From: Aadella sp043822885
GTDB taxonomy: Bacteria; Omnitrophota; Gorgyraeia; Tantalellales; Tantalellaceae
DNA length: 19,773 nucleotides
Direction: 5' to 3'
NCBI GenBank assembly: GCA_043822885.1
Contig: JBDRBI010000064.1
Coordinates: 1 to 19,773 of the forward strand
Part shown: positions 1 to 6,635 of the stretch, piece after piece
Position numbering within the stretch: the stretch's first letter is position 1
Layout: every line of letters starts with the position of its first letter
The notes under the pieces: model-generated
Database searches by the model: none
The model's input: the letters and a program-made list of their open reading frames with translations, nothing else
Told to the model about the DNA's origin: nothing
Translations under genes and position numbers: made by a program

Positions 1-69
1 GGTTATGGTTCTCATTCAACCATTAGGGTATGCCATTTTTATCTCTATTTCAAAGAACTTATCTATATC

Positions 70-107
70 GAGATTGCTTCACCCCGCTCCCCGGGGTTCG
101 CAATGAC
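70..107. repeat. REP-like element, GCAATGAC family
   Basis: The segment opens with GAGATTGCTTC and closes with GTTCGCAATGACC around a GC-rich core (CCCCGCTCCCCGGGG). The ends are shared with elements at 13832-13932 and 14991-15033. This matches the widespread class of dispersed intergenic palindromes that carry GTCATTGCGAG and GAAGCAATCTC ends. Family membership is by eye only. Confidence 0.6.
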
Positions 108-165
108 CATCTGAAAGTGCCCACAATATGTTACACTATCCGTAGCTGATCTGGGTTATGAGAAA

Positions 166-200
166 GGCATAGGGCATAGGGCATGGGGCACAGGGCATAG
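166..200. repeat. Heptamer tract (GGCATAG word), five units
   Basis: Five consecutive 7-bp units are visible: GGCATAG, GGCATAG, GGCATGG, GGCACAG, GGCATAG. The same word family occurs in reverse complement at 502-557, so the two tracts form widely spaced inverted repeats at either end of the spacer. Confidence 0.85.
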
Positions 201-303
201 GGTTATTCGTGACCCGCCTGCCATCCGTAGGGGGTGATTCGTGATCCGTAAGGAAATTGAGAAATTTAGAAATCCTGAATCCAAAAGACAAAAGACAAAA
301 TTA

Positions 304-333
304 ATGTAGTGCGGATCTTAACCCGCAAATCTC
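304..333. repeat. Small dispersed hairpin element, copy 1
   Basis: The sequence around TGTAGTGCGG and ACCCGCA forms a short stem (TGCGG/CCGCA). A second, better-paired copy lies at 6047-6076 (TGCGGGTT/AACCCGCA). Both share the leader AATGTAGTGCGG and a trailing AGATCT or AATCT. This is probably a dispersed intergenic repeat; nothing links it to transcription termination here. Confidence 0.55.
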
Positions 334-360
334 GCTCCAGCATCAGTCAAGAAATAGAGC

Positions 361-470
361 ATCAATCCATCCTGACTCTCTTGTCCCGAGCGAAGCCGAG
401 GGGCTGACTCTAATGAGCGAAGCGAATGATGACTCTCTGACTCTTATCCCCACCATCGGTCAATCACTAC
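361..470. repeat. 110-bp duplicated intergenic segment, copy A
   Basis: This stretch is nearly identical to 3161-3270, with the central 60 bases (381-440 and 3181-3240) the same in both and only a few differences in the flanks. It contains GTCCCGAGCGAAGCCGAGGG and GAGCGAAGCGAATGATGAC. Each copy is immediately followed by a period-7 tract of GAACTnn words. It may be a dispersed repeat or a local duplication; no coding potential is evident. Confidence 0.85.
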
Positions 471-557
471 GAACTATGAACTACCAACTATGAACTCTTT
501 TCCCTATGCCCCATGCCCTGTGCCCTATGCTCTATCCCCTATGCCCTTTGCATTTTG
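471..557. repeat. Two heptamer tracts next to the ABC-F gene
   Basis: 471-498 reads as four units (GAACTAT, GAACTAC, CAACTAT, GAACTCT). 502-557 reads as eight in-register units (CCCTATG, CCCCATG, CCCTGTG, CCCTATG, CTCTATC, CCCTATG, CCCTTTG, CATTTTG). The second tract ends six bases before the stop codon of the ABC-F gene. Confidence 0.85.
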
Positions 558-563
558 TGCAAG

Positions 564-2192
564 CTAATTTTTCACATCGTTATATAACCAATGGCGTTTC
601 TCTTCTATATTTTTGTCGGCCAGATATTCATCATACGTCGTACCGGCCTTGTCTATATAGCCCCGCGGAGTGATCTCTATGATGCGGTTTGCCGCCGTCT
701 GCACCAGCTGATGGTCATTTGATGAGAACAGAATAGTACCCTTATACCTGTTAAATCCTTCATTTAATGCCGTGATAGACTCCAGGTCCAGGTGATTTGT
801 AGGTTCATCCAGAATAAGAACATTACCCATTACAAGCATCATACGCGAAAGCATGCATCTGACCTTCTCTCCGCCGGAAAGAACATTCACTTTTTTTAGA
901 GCTTCATCCCCCGAAAAAAGCATACGCCCCAGAAACCCGCGCACAAAGGTCGCCTCCGTGTTATCCGTATACTGCATAAGCCAATCGATAAGATCCATAT
1001 CCTGAGCAAAGTAGCCCGTATTGTCCTTGGGATAATACGCCCTTTTTGTTGACACGCCCCAGTTCACCTTGCCGGTATCCGGCTCTATCTCATTCATAAG
1101 CACCTGAAAGAGGGTGGTCTTGGAAAGATCGTTGTGGCCCACAAAAGCGATCTTGTCCCCCTTTTCGACCCTGATGTTCAGATCCTTGAACATCACCTGA
1201 CCGTCGCATGACTTGGACAGTTTTTCGATATTCAGAATGCTATTTCCCGAATCGCGTTCCTGCTCAAAGTTGATATATGGGTATTTTCTTGAAGACGGTT
1301 TTATATCCTCTAGATTAAGCTTCTCCAGGATCTTTTTTCGGCTGGTGGCCTGCTTCGCCTTGGAGGCATTGGCGCTGAACCTCGCTATAAATTCCTGCAA
1401 TTCTTTTCGTTTTTCCGATATCTTTTTGTTGGACTGATCACGCTGTTGGAGAGCAAGCTGGCTTGACTCCATCCAGAAAGTATAATTTCCCGGATAAAGC
1501 TGTATCTTTCCGTAATCGATATCTGCGATATGGGTGCAGACCTTATCAAGAAAATGCCTGTCATGAGAAACAACAATAGCTATATTTTCAAAATTACACA
1601 AAAAACCCTCGAGCCACACGCAGGTCTCTACGTCTAAATGGTTCGTAGGCTCATCCAGGAGCAGAATATCGGGATTTCCGAAAAGCGCTTGAGCTAAAAG
1701 CACCCGGACTTTTTGCCTTCCTTCGAGATTTTTCATCTCCAAATCAAGAAGGTCCGCTCCGATGCCCACGTTGCTTAACAGTTTAGCCGCGTCGGCTTCG
1801 GCATTCCATCCGTCAAGTTCGGCAAACTCTCCCTCCAGTTCAGAAACCCGCATTCCGTCCGCGTCGGAAAAATCCTCTTTTTCGTAAAGCGCTTCTTTCT
1901 CGCTGATGATCTCATAAAGGCGTTTATGCCCCATGATGACCGTGAAAAGCACCGTATACTCATCAAAAGCGAATTGATCCTGTTTTAAGACCGATATCCT
2001 TTCCCCCGGAGTAACAAAGACATCTCCCGAGGTGGTTTCGATATCACCCGAAAGTATCTTTAAAAATGTCGATTTACCCGATCCATTCGCGCCTATTAAT
2101 CCATAGCAATTACCCTGCGCAAAAGTAATATTTACATGTGAAAAAAGTTTACGCCTGCCGAATTGCAGCGAAACGTCATTAGCCTTTAACAT
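564..2192 (-). CDS. ABC-F family ATPase, YkpA/YbiT-like
   Basis: Soluble protein with two ATP-binding domains and no membrane segments. ABC-F proteins bind the ribosome and act on translation rather than transport. NBD1 has Walker A GANGSGKST (34-42), a divergent signature NLEGRQ (155-160), Walker B LLLDEPTNHLD with Glu181, and His210 in VSHD. The linker (about 238-310) contains the ARFSANASKAKQATSRKK stretch expected of the YkpA branch. NBD2 has LSGGE (438-442) and LILDEPTNHLD (Glu463), but its P-loop is GHNDLSKTT (352-360) and its H-loop reads SSND, with Asn492 where His is expected. The 542-residue length is normal. The start is supported by AAGGAAGGTT directly before ATG. It appears to be a single-gene unit between repeat-rich spacers. 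Family assignment is firm; the cellular role is not known. Confidence 0.95.
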   Translation of the reverse strand: MLKANDVSLQFGRRKLFSHVNITFAQGNCYGLIGANGSGKSTFLKILSGDIETTSGDVFVTPGERISVLKQDQFAFDEYTVLFTVIMGHKRLYEIISEKEALYEKEDFSDADGMRVSELEGEFAELDGWNAEADAAKLLSNVGIGADLLDLEMKNLEGRQKVRVLLAQALFGNPDILLLDEPTNHLDVETCVWLEGFLCNFENIAIVVSHDRHFLDKVCTHIADIDYGKIQLYPGNYTFWMESSQLALQQRDQSNKKISEKRKELQEFIARFSANASKAKQATSRKKILEKLNLEDIKPSSRKYPYINFEQERDSGNSILNIEKLSKSCDGQVMFKDLNIRVEKGDKIAFVGHNDLSKTTLFQVLMNEIEPDTGKVNWGVSTKRAYYPKDNTGYFAQDMDLIDWLMQYTDNTEATFVRGFLGRMLFSGDEALKKVNVLSGGEKVRCMLSRMMLVMGNVLILDEPTNHLDLESITALNEGFNRYKGTILFSSNDHQLVQTAANRIIEITPRGYIDKAGTTYDEYLADKNIEEKRHWLYNDVKN

Positions 2193-2511
2193 AACCTTCC
2201 TTACCTTTTATTTACTTAATTACGCTTGCCACCGTGATCCGTGAACAGTGAACAGTGAACAGTTAAAAGTCTGAAGTCTAGATTAGACTATAGACAATAG
2301 ACCATGGACATAGAAGGTAGAAGATAGAGGATAGAGAGAGACGAGAAGTCACCAGTCACCAGGTCACCAGTCACCTAGTCACCAGTCAACTTAAACCCTT
2401 TAACCTTTTAACTTTTAAACCTTTAAACTGTTTCCCCGGTCAATCGCTCCTAACTCCTAACTCTGAACTTTTTAACCTTTTAACTTTTTAACTTTTAAAC
2501 TGTTCACCCAT
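2193..2511. repeat. Spacer made largely of in-register heptamers
   Basis: From 2234 to about 2338 the sequence divides into consecutive 7-bp words that drift gradually: GTGATCC, GTGAACA three times, GTTAAAA, GTCTGAA, GTCTAGA, TTAGACT, ATAGACA, ATAGACC, ATGGACA, then TAGAAGG-type words. From 2347 to 2390 AGTCACC-type units follow with two one-base slips, then CTTTAAC and CTTTTAA words to about 2505. No gene is seen. The promoter of the ABC-F gene must be near 2200-2230 but I could not pick convincing boxes. Confidence 0.85.
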
Positions 2512-2931
2512 CTATTCCTTCTTCTCGACCATCAAGGTCCTGTTAAGCTGCTGTGCTTTTAATAGGTCCATCGAATAAGAAAACTCGCCCGACATAGCTT
2601 CGTCATAACCTATTATGTTCTTATCTATCAGACCTTGTGACGCCCATCCCGATATTTTCTGGTCCAGATCGTTCTTCTTCTCGGTGCTGTATGCCTGGCC
2701 CTCAACTGTTATGCCTCTAAAGGTGTCATCTTTTCCGAACGAACTTTTTCCGGAGTAACGCCACACTTTACCTGTTCGGGTATCAAGCAAAAGCGGCACT
2801 TCTTTCGAGTCGATCTCCGCGATATGAATAGTGTATCTCCCGTTCTCATTATCTTCATCATCGGCATGCGCGATATTTATAACGAACAGAAAAAATATCA
2901 TGAAAACCATAACTATTTTAACTTTGTTCAT
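2512..2931 (-). CDS. Small exported protein, unknown function
   Basis: 139 residues. The first 23 or so residues form a Sec signal peptide (basic MNKVK, hydrophobic core, cleavage likely after AHA). The mature protein starts with an acidic DDEDNE patch. It then contains LLLDTRTGKVWRY, a phrase typical of beta-strand repeats in exported proteins, and ends with a charged helical segment. It probably acts in the periplasm or outside the cell. I do not recognise a family. AAAGGAGATGAT before ATG gives a strong ribosome-binding site. It lies downstream of two other exported-protein genes on the same strand but is separated from them by 445 bp of repeats, so co-transcription is doubtful. Confidence 0.8.
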   Translation of the reverse strand: MNKVKIVMVFMIFFLFVINIAHADDEDNENGRYTIHIAEIDSKEVPLLLDTRTGKVWRYSGKSSFGKDDTFRGITVEGQAYSTEKKNDLDQKISGWASQGLIDKNIIGYDEAMSGEFSYSMDLLKAQQLNRTLMVEKKE

Positions 2932-3081
2932 ATCATCTCCTTTGGTTCGTGAACCGTGAACCGTGAACAGTGAAAAGTCTAAAGTCTGAAGTCTGTGTGA
3001 TGTGTTATGTGTAAAGTGTTATGTATTGAGCTAGCAGTATAACCCCTTACACATAACACATAACACATCACACATTACACA

Positions 3082-3123
3082 AAGTCTTATTTTCTTTCTT
3101 ACACTAGTCCGGGACTGTTTTTT
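3082..3123. repeat. Half copy of dispersed hairpin element
   Basis: The arm TAGTCCGGGACTGTTTTTT (3105-3123) and the adjoining loop-like CTTATTTTCTTTCTTACAC match the complete elements at 15036-15094 and 18562-18620 in reverse orientation. The partner arm is missing; heptamer sequence occupies its place. It cannot fold like the complete copies, so it should not work as the same terminator. Confidence 0.8.
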
Positions 3124-3160
3124 CCCTGTCAATCACTTATAACTCTGAACTCAATATCGC

Positions 3161-3270
3161 ATCAGTCCATCTTGACTCTCTTGTCCCGAGCGAAGCCGAG
3201 GGGCTGACTCTAATGAGCGAAGCGAATGATGACTCTCTGACTCTTATCCCCCGCATCGGTCAATCACTCC
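3161..3270. repeat. 110-bp duplicated intergenic segment, copy B
   Basis: Near-identical to 361-470 (see there). The copies lie exactly 2800 bp apart in the same orientation, on either side of the ABC-F and 139-residue protein genes. Recombination between them would delete that interval. Confidence 0.85.
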
Positions 3271-3376
3271 GAACTCCGAACTCCGAACTCATAACTCTGA
3301 ACTTTTTAACCTTTTAACTTTTTAACTTTTAAACTGTTACCCAGTCACCGGCTAAAGTATGGCCCGGCCTAAGACA

Positions 3377-4861
3377 TTATTTCCCTTCTTTAAATTTCTT
3401 ATAAGCTCTCGGTGACAGCCAAAATATCGGAAAATCCCTCATATATCCTAAGAAATATGACCCTTTGTTGAAGTGAGTTGAAAAACCTCGCACTCTATTG
3501 TCATCACTTTGGACTCCGTGCCATCCACACGCGGGAAAACTCCCCATACCAAAATTATAGTATTTCAATATCTTACCGTTGTGGAGATCGACGATATAGT
3601 CCATCATTTGTCCGTTACATTGAAGCGTCCGCAGTTCTTCCTCTAATTTTAATCCCCAGTCTTTGTTCTCCTCCGCCATAGACTTGCGTAATTCTTTTTC
3701 CTGCTCTTCCGGGGTCGTTGACGTGATCCATTGGATACCATCCGTCTGCGGATATAATTTCATAAGTACCTGTTCCAAAGGTTCGTTTATATAGACTTTA
3801 GATCTCTTTGTTATCCTGCCAAGTTTACTCATATCAGAAGATGTAGCGAACCCCGACTTGAACAAAAGTGTCGGGTAGTGATATGGTGTAACGTATGTAG
3901 CCCAGATCGAGATGCACGCAGGATCGGCGTCTTCCATGGTCCACATAGCAAAACTTAATTTTCTTTCTTCACCTGCCAAAGTATTTATTTTCTTACCGTC
4001 GATCGTAATGATCTTACCGTCCTGATAAGTGATCTTTTTTGTCTGCGGAGTTATCACCCTAAGTTCTTTTCCGGACGGATGTATCATACCGTCACCGACT
4101 TCGAGGTCCGTGCAAAGATAACATGTCATCGATCCCACGTGATACATCCCTATACCGTTTTGAGTTTCAACAACATACTCGATCCCCCGATGTTCTATTC
4201 CATGTACCTCGTCCATGGGATAATATGGCTTTAGCGGTATGACTTTGTTCCCTCTTATGTCAATAGCCTTCCCCGGTTCGGCTATTTTGAACAGATCAAG
4301 CATTTCTTCCCGCATTGTTTCGCGTTCTTCTTCGGATATTTCCTGTTTTTCTACTACTGCGTCGACCAAACGTTCAAATTGTTTATAGACCTCTTTTGGA
4401 CCGATATACATGATCTTTCTGAATTTTTCTCTCCATTTAAAGCTCTTGCTCAAAGTTTTTTCTGCCGGATGTTCGTGAGAATAAAGAACTATTACTATGT
4501 CGTTCTGCAGAAGATCCGTTATTTCTTCCGGATCTATCGTTCCCGTTAAAAGGCTTCTTTCAACATCACCTTCGCTGACCGGACCGTAATATTCCAGAAT
4601 GGATTCGGGAGGGTTGTTATTTATATAATCAAAAATAAAAAAACTGCCCGGGATCCTTACCGCGAAACTATTATAATCAAGATGCCAGTATAACGCTTGA
4701 CCGTACTCAATGGTCTCTCCGAACATTTCCTCTACTGCCTTGTTTTGCCAGCTTCTTTTGGGTCCGCTTGAAGCATATGCATAAAGATCACATATTCCCA
4801 TACCGCCTAAAATAAGGATCAGTGAACAAATAAAAAAATATTTAGGTATAAGTTTGGACAT
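3377..4861 (-). CDS. Exported protein with possible degenerate metallo-beta-lactamase fold
   Basis: I place the start at 4861 (494 residues). This Met lies 7 bases after the upstream stop codon and begins a signal peptide (MSKLIPK, hydrophobic core, AYA about residue 30). A longer in-frame start at 4966 would overlap the upstream gene and bury the signal. The N-terminal half resembles metallo-beta-lactamase order: strand-rich SFAVRIPGSFFIFDYI (65-80), then DIVIVLYSHEHPAE (121-134), then GIEYVVETQNGIGMYHVGS (226-244). In active enzymes the middle motif is HxHxDH and the last HxGD. Here Asp and the third His are replaced (Ala133, Glu134) and Asp by Ser244, so hydrolase activity is unlikely. The C-terminal half (about 260-494) is unrecognised, with CYLC at 247-250. 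It is probably co-translated with the acidic protein gene upstream. Confidence 0.75.
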   Translation of the reverse strand: MSKLIPKYFFICSLILILGGMGICDLYAYASSGPKRSWQNKAVEEMFGETIEYGQALYWHLDYNSFAVRIPGSFFIFDYINNNPPESILEYYGPVSEGDVERSLLTGTIDPEEITDLLQNDIVIVLYSHEHPAEKTLSKSFKWREKFRKIMYIGPKEVYKQFERLVDAVVEKQEISEEERETMREEMLDLFKIAEPGKAIDIRGNKVIPLKPYYPMDEVHGIEHRGIEYVVETQNGIGMYHVGSMTCYLCTDLEVGDGMIHPSGKELRVITPQTKKITYQDGKIITIDGKKINTLAGEERKLSFAMWTMEDADPACISIWATYVTPYHYPTLLFKSGFATSSDMSKLGRITKRSKVYINEPLEQVLMKLYPQTDGIQWITSTTPEEQEKELRKSMAEENKDWGLKLEEELRTLQCNGQMMDYIVDLHNGKILKYYNFGMGSFPACGWHGVQSDDNRVRGFSTHFNKGSYFLGYMRDFPIFWLSPRAYKKFKEGK

Positions 4862-4868
4862 ATTTTCT

Positions 4869-5381
4869 TTAATCGGCGACAGATAACATATATTGTACCG
4901 ATGGTTCTTCTTCTTTTTCGGTTTCATCAACAAAGAACCCTTCATCCGGACCCGGCTGCTCTTCATCCTTTTCCTCTGCTGAACTCAATGATCCGGGTTC
5001 CGGATCTCGCGGTGTCTTTTCACGGGAAATTAATGTGTGTACGGTTGATATTTTTTCTTTCTCTACCTGTTTCTCGTCCTCTTCTTGTTCTTCTTGTGAC
5101 TCTTCGATCTTTTCCACTTCAGTATAAAATTCCGAGAATCGTGATCTTGTCTTTTCGGTTACTCCGAACTTTTTTACTTTTATTTTTTCCTCTTTTGCCT
5201 TTTTGTATTCAAGCAAAGTCTGTTGCGCCTCATTGATCTCGCTGAACTCGCTTTGCTGCTCTTGTCCGTATTCGGCTTTCTGTATTTCCTCTAAGAACTC
5301 CTTTTCATCATCATCTTCGGCATACGCGGCACCGCCAAATACGCATAAAAAGACCAAGAGTGTGGTCATTGTTATTTTCAT
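4869..5381 (-). CDS. Acidic Glu-rich exported protein, unknown
   Basis: 170 residues with a clear signal peptide (MKITMTTLLVFLCVFGGAAYA, cleavage after AYA). The mature part is extremely rich in Glu, Asp, Lys and Gln: predicted coiled coil around 25-110 and a disordered, Pro- and Glu-rich tail to the C-terminus. No catalytic motif is visible. AGAGGAG precedes the ATG at a good distance. The stop codon lies 7 bases before the start of the 494-residue protein, which implies one operon with translational coupling. An extracytoplasmic partner or scaffold for the downstream protein is possible, but this is inference from position only. Confidence 0.8.
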   Translation of the reverse strand: MKITMTTLLVFLCVFGGAAYAEDDDEKEFLEEIQKAEYGQEQQSEFSEINEAQQTLLEYKKAKEEKIKVKKFGVTEKTRSRFSEFYTEVEKIEESQEEQEEDEKQVEKEKISTVHTLISREKTPRDPEPGSLSSAEEKDEEQPGPDEGFFVDETEKEEEPSVQYMLSVAD

Positions 5382-5412
5382 AAAAAACTCCTCTAAAAAA
5401 CAGGCAAATGTT

Positions 5413-5475
5413 AAGGGACGTTTCTTATTTTAAGCTCAGACCCGTCCCCTTTCTTATTCCCGGACCTGTCACCAT
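5413..5475. repeat. GGGACG inverted-repeat element
   Basis: GGGACG (5415-5420) and CGTCCC (5443-5448) form a stem around an AT-rich loop, followed by CCCGGACCTGTCACC. On the minus strand this reads as GGGGACGGGTC-type sequence. That style is common in dispersed repeats of environmental Gram-negatives. It lies in the leader of the acidic-protein gene, just upstream of its ribosome-binding site, so it may be transcribed. No other copy was found in the window. Confidence 0.35.
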
Positions 5476-5565
5476 CGATCTAATTCCGCGAATATTATAC
5501 GCCTCCCGAGGGTTTATGGAAAGCGGAAATGGTCTTACGGTAAATGGTTACCCTTGATATCAAAT

Positions 5566-5600
5566 AAAATACGGGTACACTTTCGGTGTACCCGTATTTT
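5566..5600. terminator. Strong bidirectional intrinsic terminator
   Basis: AAAATACGGGTACAC (5566-5580) pairs perfectly with GTGTACCCGTATTTT (5586-5600) around a 5-base loop, giving a 15-bp stem with T-rich flanks in both directions. It sits 44 bases after the lipoprotein stop codon on the minus strand and so should end that transcript. It also insulates the next minus-strand gene (4869-5381) from read-through. Confidence 0.9.
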
Positions 5601-5643
5601 ATTTTGCATCCCGTTGCTCTTATATGCAGCGTCTGTTCGCAGA

Positions 5644-5994
5644 TCACTTTTTCGTATTCAACGCTACCGTATAAGCCCTTATTCTTTCGGTCAGAGCCTT
5701 AATAGACCGGGCCGCATTCTCCATATCCTTTCGGATGGCCACGGCTTTTTCTCCCATCATTTGGGCTGCCGGTATAGCCTTCAGCTGTTTCTGCAGTTTT
5801 TGGAGCTCGGCTTTTTTCGCTTCAATAGCTTTCTTGTACTTAGCTATAATGCCTTCCAGCTGGCCCGCATTCATCTGCTGAGCTTCCTTCTTGACATCAG
5901 CAATAGGCTTATCTTCGCTTACGCCCGAACCACAACCCGCTGCCATAAAAGCAGCGATCGCTATCACCAATATTAACGAACATGCTCTTTTCAT
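5644..5994 (-). CDS. Small coiled-coil lipoprotein
   Basis: 116 residues from the ATG at 5994. I chose this over a longer in-frame start at 6123 because AAAGGGGAAAAAT precedes it and it begins a textbook lipoprotein signal: basic MKRACS, hydrophobic stretch, lipobox MAAGC with Cys21 as the acylated residue. After a short linker the mature part is almost entirely a Lys/Glu/Ala/Gln coiled coil (about 35-105, LEGIIAKYKKAIEAKKAELQ). This resembles small periplasmic spacer or Lpp-like lipoproteins in style, but it is too divergent to name. It is expected at the inner face of the outer membrane. It is monocistronic, with a strong terminator 44 bases downstream. Confidence 0.85.
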   Translation of the reverse strand: MKRACSLILVIAIAAFMAAGCGSGVSEDKPIADVKKEAQQMNAGQLEGIIAKYKKAIEAKKAELQKLQKQLKAIPAAQMMGEKAVAIRKDMENAARSIKALTERIRAYTVALNTKK

Positions 5995-6046
5995 ATTTTT
6001 CCCCTTTTTAGCAATAAAGTCTGAAGGTTGTGTTATGTGCAACAGA

Positions 6047-6076
6047 AATGTAGTGCGGGTTTTAACCCGCAGATCT
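6047..6076. repeat. Small dispersed hairpin element, copy 2
   Basis: TGCGGGTT (6054-6061) pairs with AACCCGCA (6064-6071). It shares the flanking AATGTAG with the copy at 304-333. It lies upstream of the lipoprotein gene. Confidence 0.55.
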
Positions 6077-6156
6077 ATTCTCAACTCAGTTAGGAGTTTG
6101 GAGAAATAATACAAAATAGTCACTTAACTCATAACTCAACAGCGCATCAGTCAATC

Positions 6157-6220
6157 ACTCCTAACTCATAACTCATAACTCTGAACTTCCCCGGTCAATG
6201 GTCAATGGTCAATGGTCTAT
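6157..6220. repeat. Heptamer tracts ending at the zinc-ribbon gene
   Basis: 6157-6184 holds four units (ACTCCTA, ACTCATA twice, ACTCTGA). After 8 bases, 6193-6220 holds GGTCAAT three times and GGTCTAT. The tract ends three bases before the stop codon of the 55-residue gene at 6224. Confidence 0.85.
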
Positions 6221-6223
6221 TCT

Positions 6224-6391
6224 CTAACGTCCTTCATTCTTTCGCTTTGCAAAGCAATTCTTGCAGTATACCGGACGGTCATCCCTGGGTTTAAAAGGAA
6301 CTTCACATTCATTCTTACATTCTCCGCAAATCGCCTTGTGCATTTCTCTCGGTCCGCCGCCGTATCCGCCGCCGCTTGGTTGATATCCCAT
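6224..6391 (-). CDS. CxxC-x17-CxxC zinc-ribbon small protein
   Basis: 55 residues, translated by hand. The N-terminus is Gly-rich (MGYQPSGGGYGGGP). It is followed by PREMHKAICGEC and CEVPFKPRDDRPVYCKNC. The Cys pairs are C22/C25 and C43/C46, separated by exactly 17 residues, with one extra Cys at 29. This arrangement and the phrase CEVPFKPxxxxPVYCxxC match a small conserved zinc-binding family, found often next to cold-shock or RNA-related small genes in environmental bacteria. A nucleic-acid-binding role is plausible but unproven. AAAAAGGGGGAAAC provides a ribosome-binding site. It is the last of three tiny genes in a row, about 25 bases after the next. Confidence 0.9.
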   Translation of the reverse strand: MGYQPSGGGYGGGPREMHKAICGECKNECEVPFKPRDDRPVYCKNCFAKRKNEGR

Positions 6392-6416
6392 GTTTCCCCC
6401 TTTTTAGTTTTGTTAC

Positions 6417-6557
6417 TTAAATTATATCCTGTTCCGCAGGATCTTTCTCCTGCATGTTTTTTTTATCCAGTTTTCTTTGTTTCTTTTCTTCTTTTTTCTT
6501 TTTCTTGGCCGCTTCTTTCTGATGCTTACTGAATGAATAATTATCTCTTGCCAACAT
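6417..6557 (-). CDS. Lys-rich small protein (ARDNYSF type)
   Basis: 46 residues from the ATG at 6557, which is preceded by a near-perfect AAAGGAGGAT; a longer in-frame start at 6599 has no such site and runs into a heptamer tract. The sequence begins MLARDNYSFSKHQKE and continues as a strongly basic helix (KKKKKEEKKQRKLDKKN) with a short acidic tail. I recall similar short proteins with an R-D/E-NYSF-K-KRQKE opening in several environmental bacteria, but I know no function. RNA or ribosome binding is plausible from composition only. Confidence 0.8.
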   Translation of the reverse strand: MLARDNYSFSKHQKEAAKKKKKEEKKQRKLDKKNMQEKDPAEQDII

Positions 6558-6593
6558 ATCCTCCTTTAATCTTAAATAATTCCGGGAATGACG

Positions 6594-6635
6594 GGTCAAT
6601 AGTCAATGGTCAATGGTCTATAATCTATGGTCTCT
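6594..6635. repeat. Heptamer tract (GGTCAAT word), six units
   Basis: GGTCAAT, AGTCAAT, GGTCAAT, GGTCTAT, AATCTAT, GGTCTCT in perfect register. The tract fills the gap between two Lys-rich small genes and ends exactly at the stop codon of the upstream one (6636). Confidence 0.85.

Larger units (their letters stand above)
1..563. other. Gene-free repeat-rich spacer
   Basis: I see no supportable gene here on either strand. The spacer holds a REP-like half-element (70-107), two heptamer tracts of the same word family in opposite orientation (166-200 and 502-557), a third heptamer tract (471-498), a small hairpin element (304-333) and one copy of a 110-bp duplicated segment (361-470). No clear terminator for the ABC-F gene that ends at 564 was found. 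Confidence 0.7.
2932..3376. repeat. Repeat-filled spacer: heptamers, half hairpin, duplicated segment
   Basis: No gene is seen. 2949-3081 divides into 19 consecutive 7-bp words without a slip, starting with GTGAACC and passing through GTCTGAA, TTATGTG and TAACACA. Its two halves (GTGTGATGTGTTATGTGTAA and its complement) can pair. 3082-3123 is half of the dispersed hairpin found complete at 15036 and 18562. 3161-3270 is copy B of the duplicated 110-bp segment. 3266-3342 is another unbroken heptamer run (ACTCCGA, ACTCATA, ACTCTGA, ACTTTTT and so on). Confidence 0.85.

Noticed and set aside
2236..3345. Repeat tracts as a possible CRISPR array
   Set aside because: There are no 25-40-base identical repeats with unique spacers; the period is 7 bases and the units drift.
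4862..4966. Longer start for the 494-residue protein
   Set aside because: It would add 35 very basic residues ahead of a clear signal peptide and overlap the acidic-protein gene by about 100 bases.
5995..6123. Longer start for the coiled-coil lipoprotein
   Set aside because: The extension precedes a textbook lipoprotein signal and its codons fall in repeat-type spacer; the ATG at 5994 has its own ribosome-binding site.
6212..6532. Plus-strand open frame of 106 codons
   Set aside because: It runs antisense to the zinc-ribbon and Lys-rich small genes, which have clear motifs and ribosome-binding sites.
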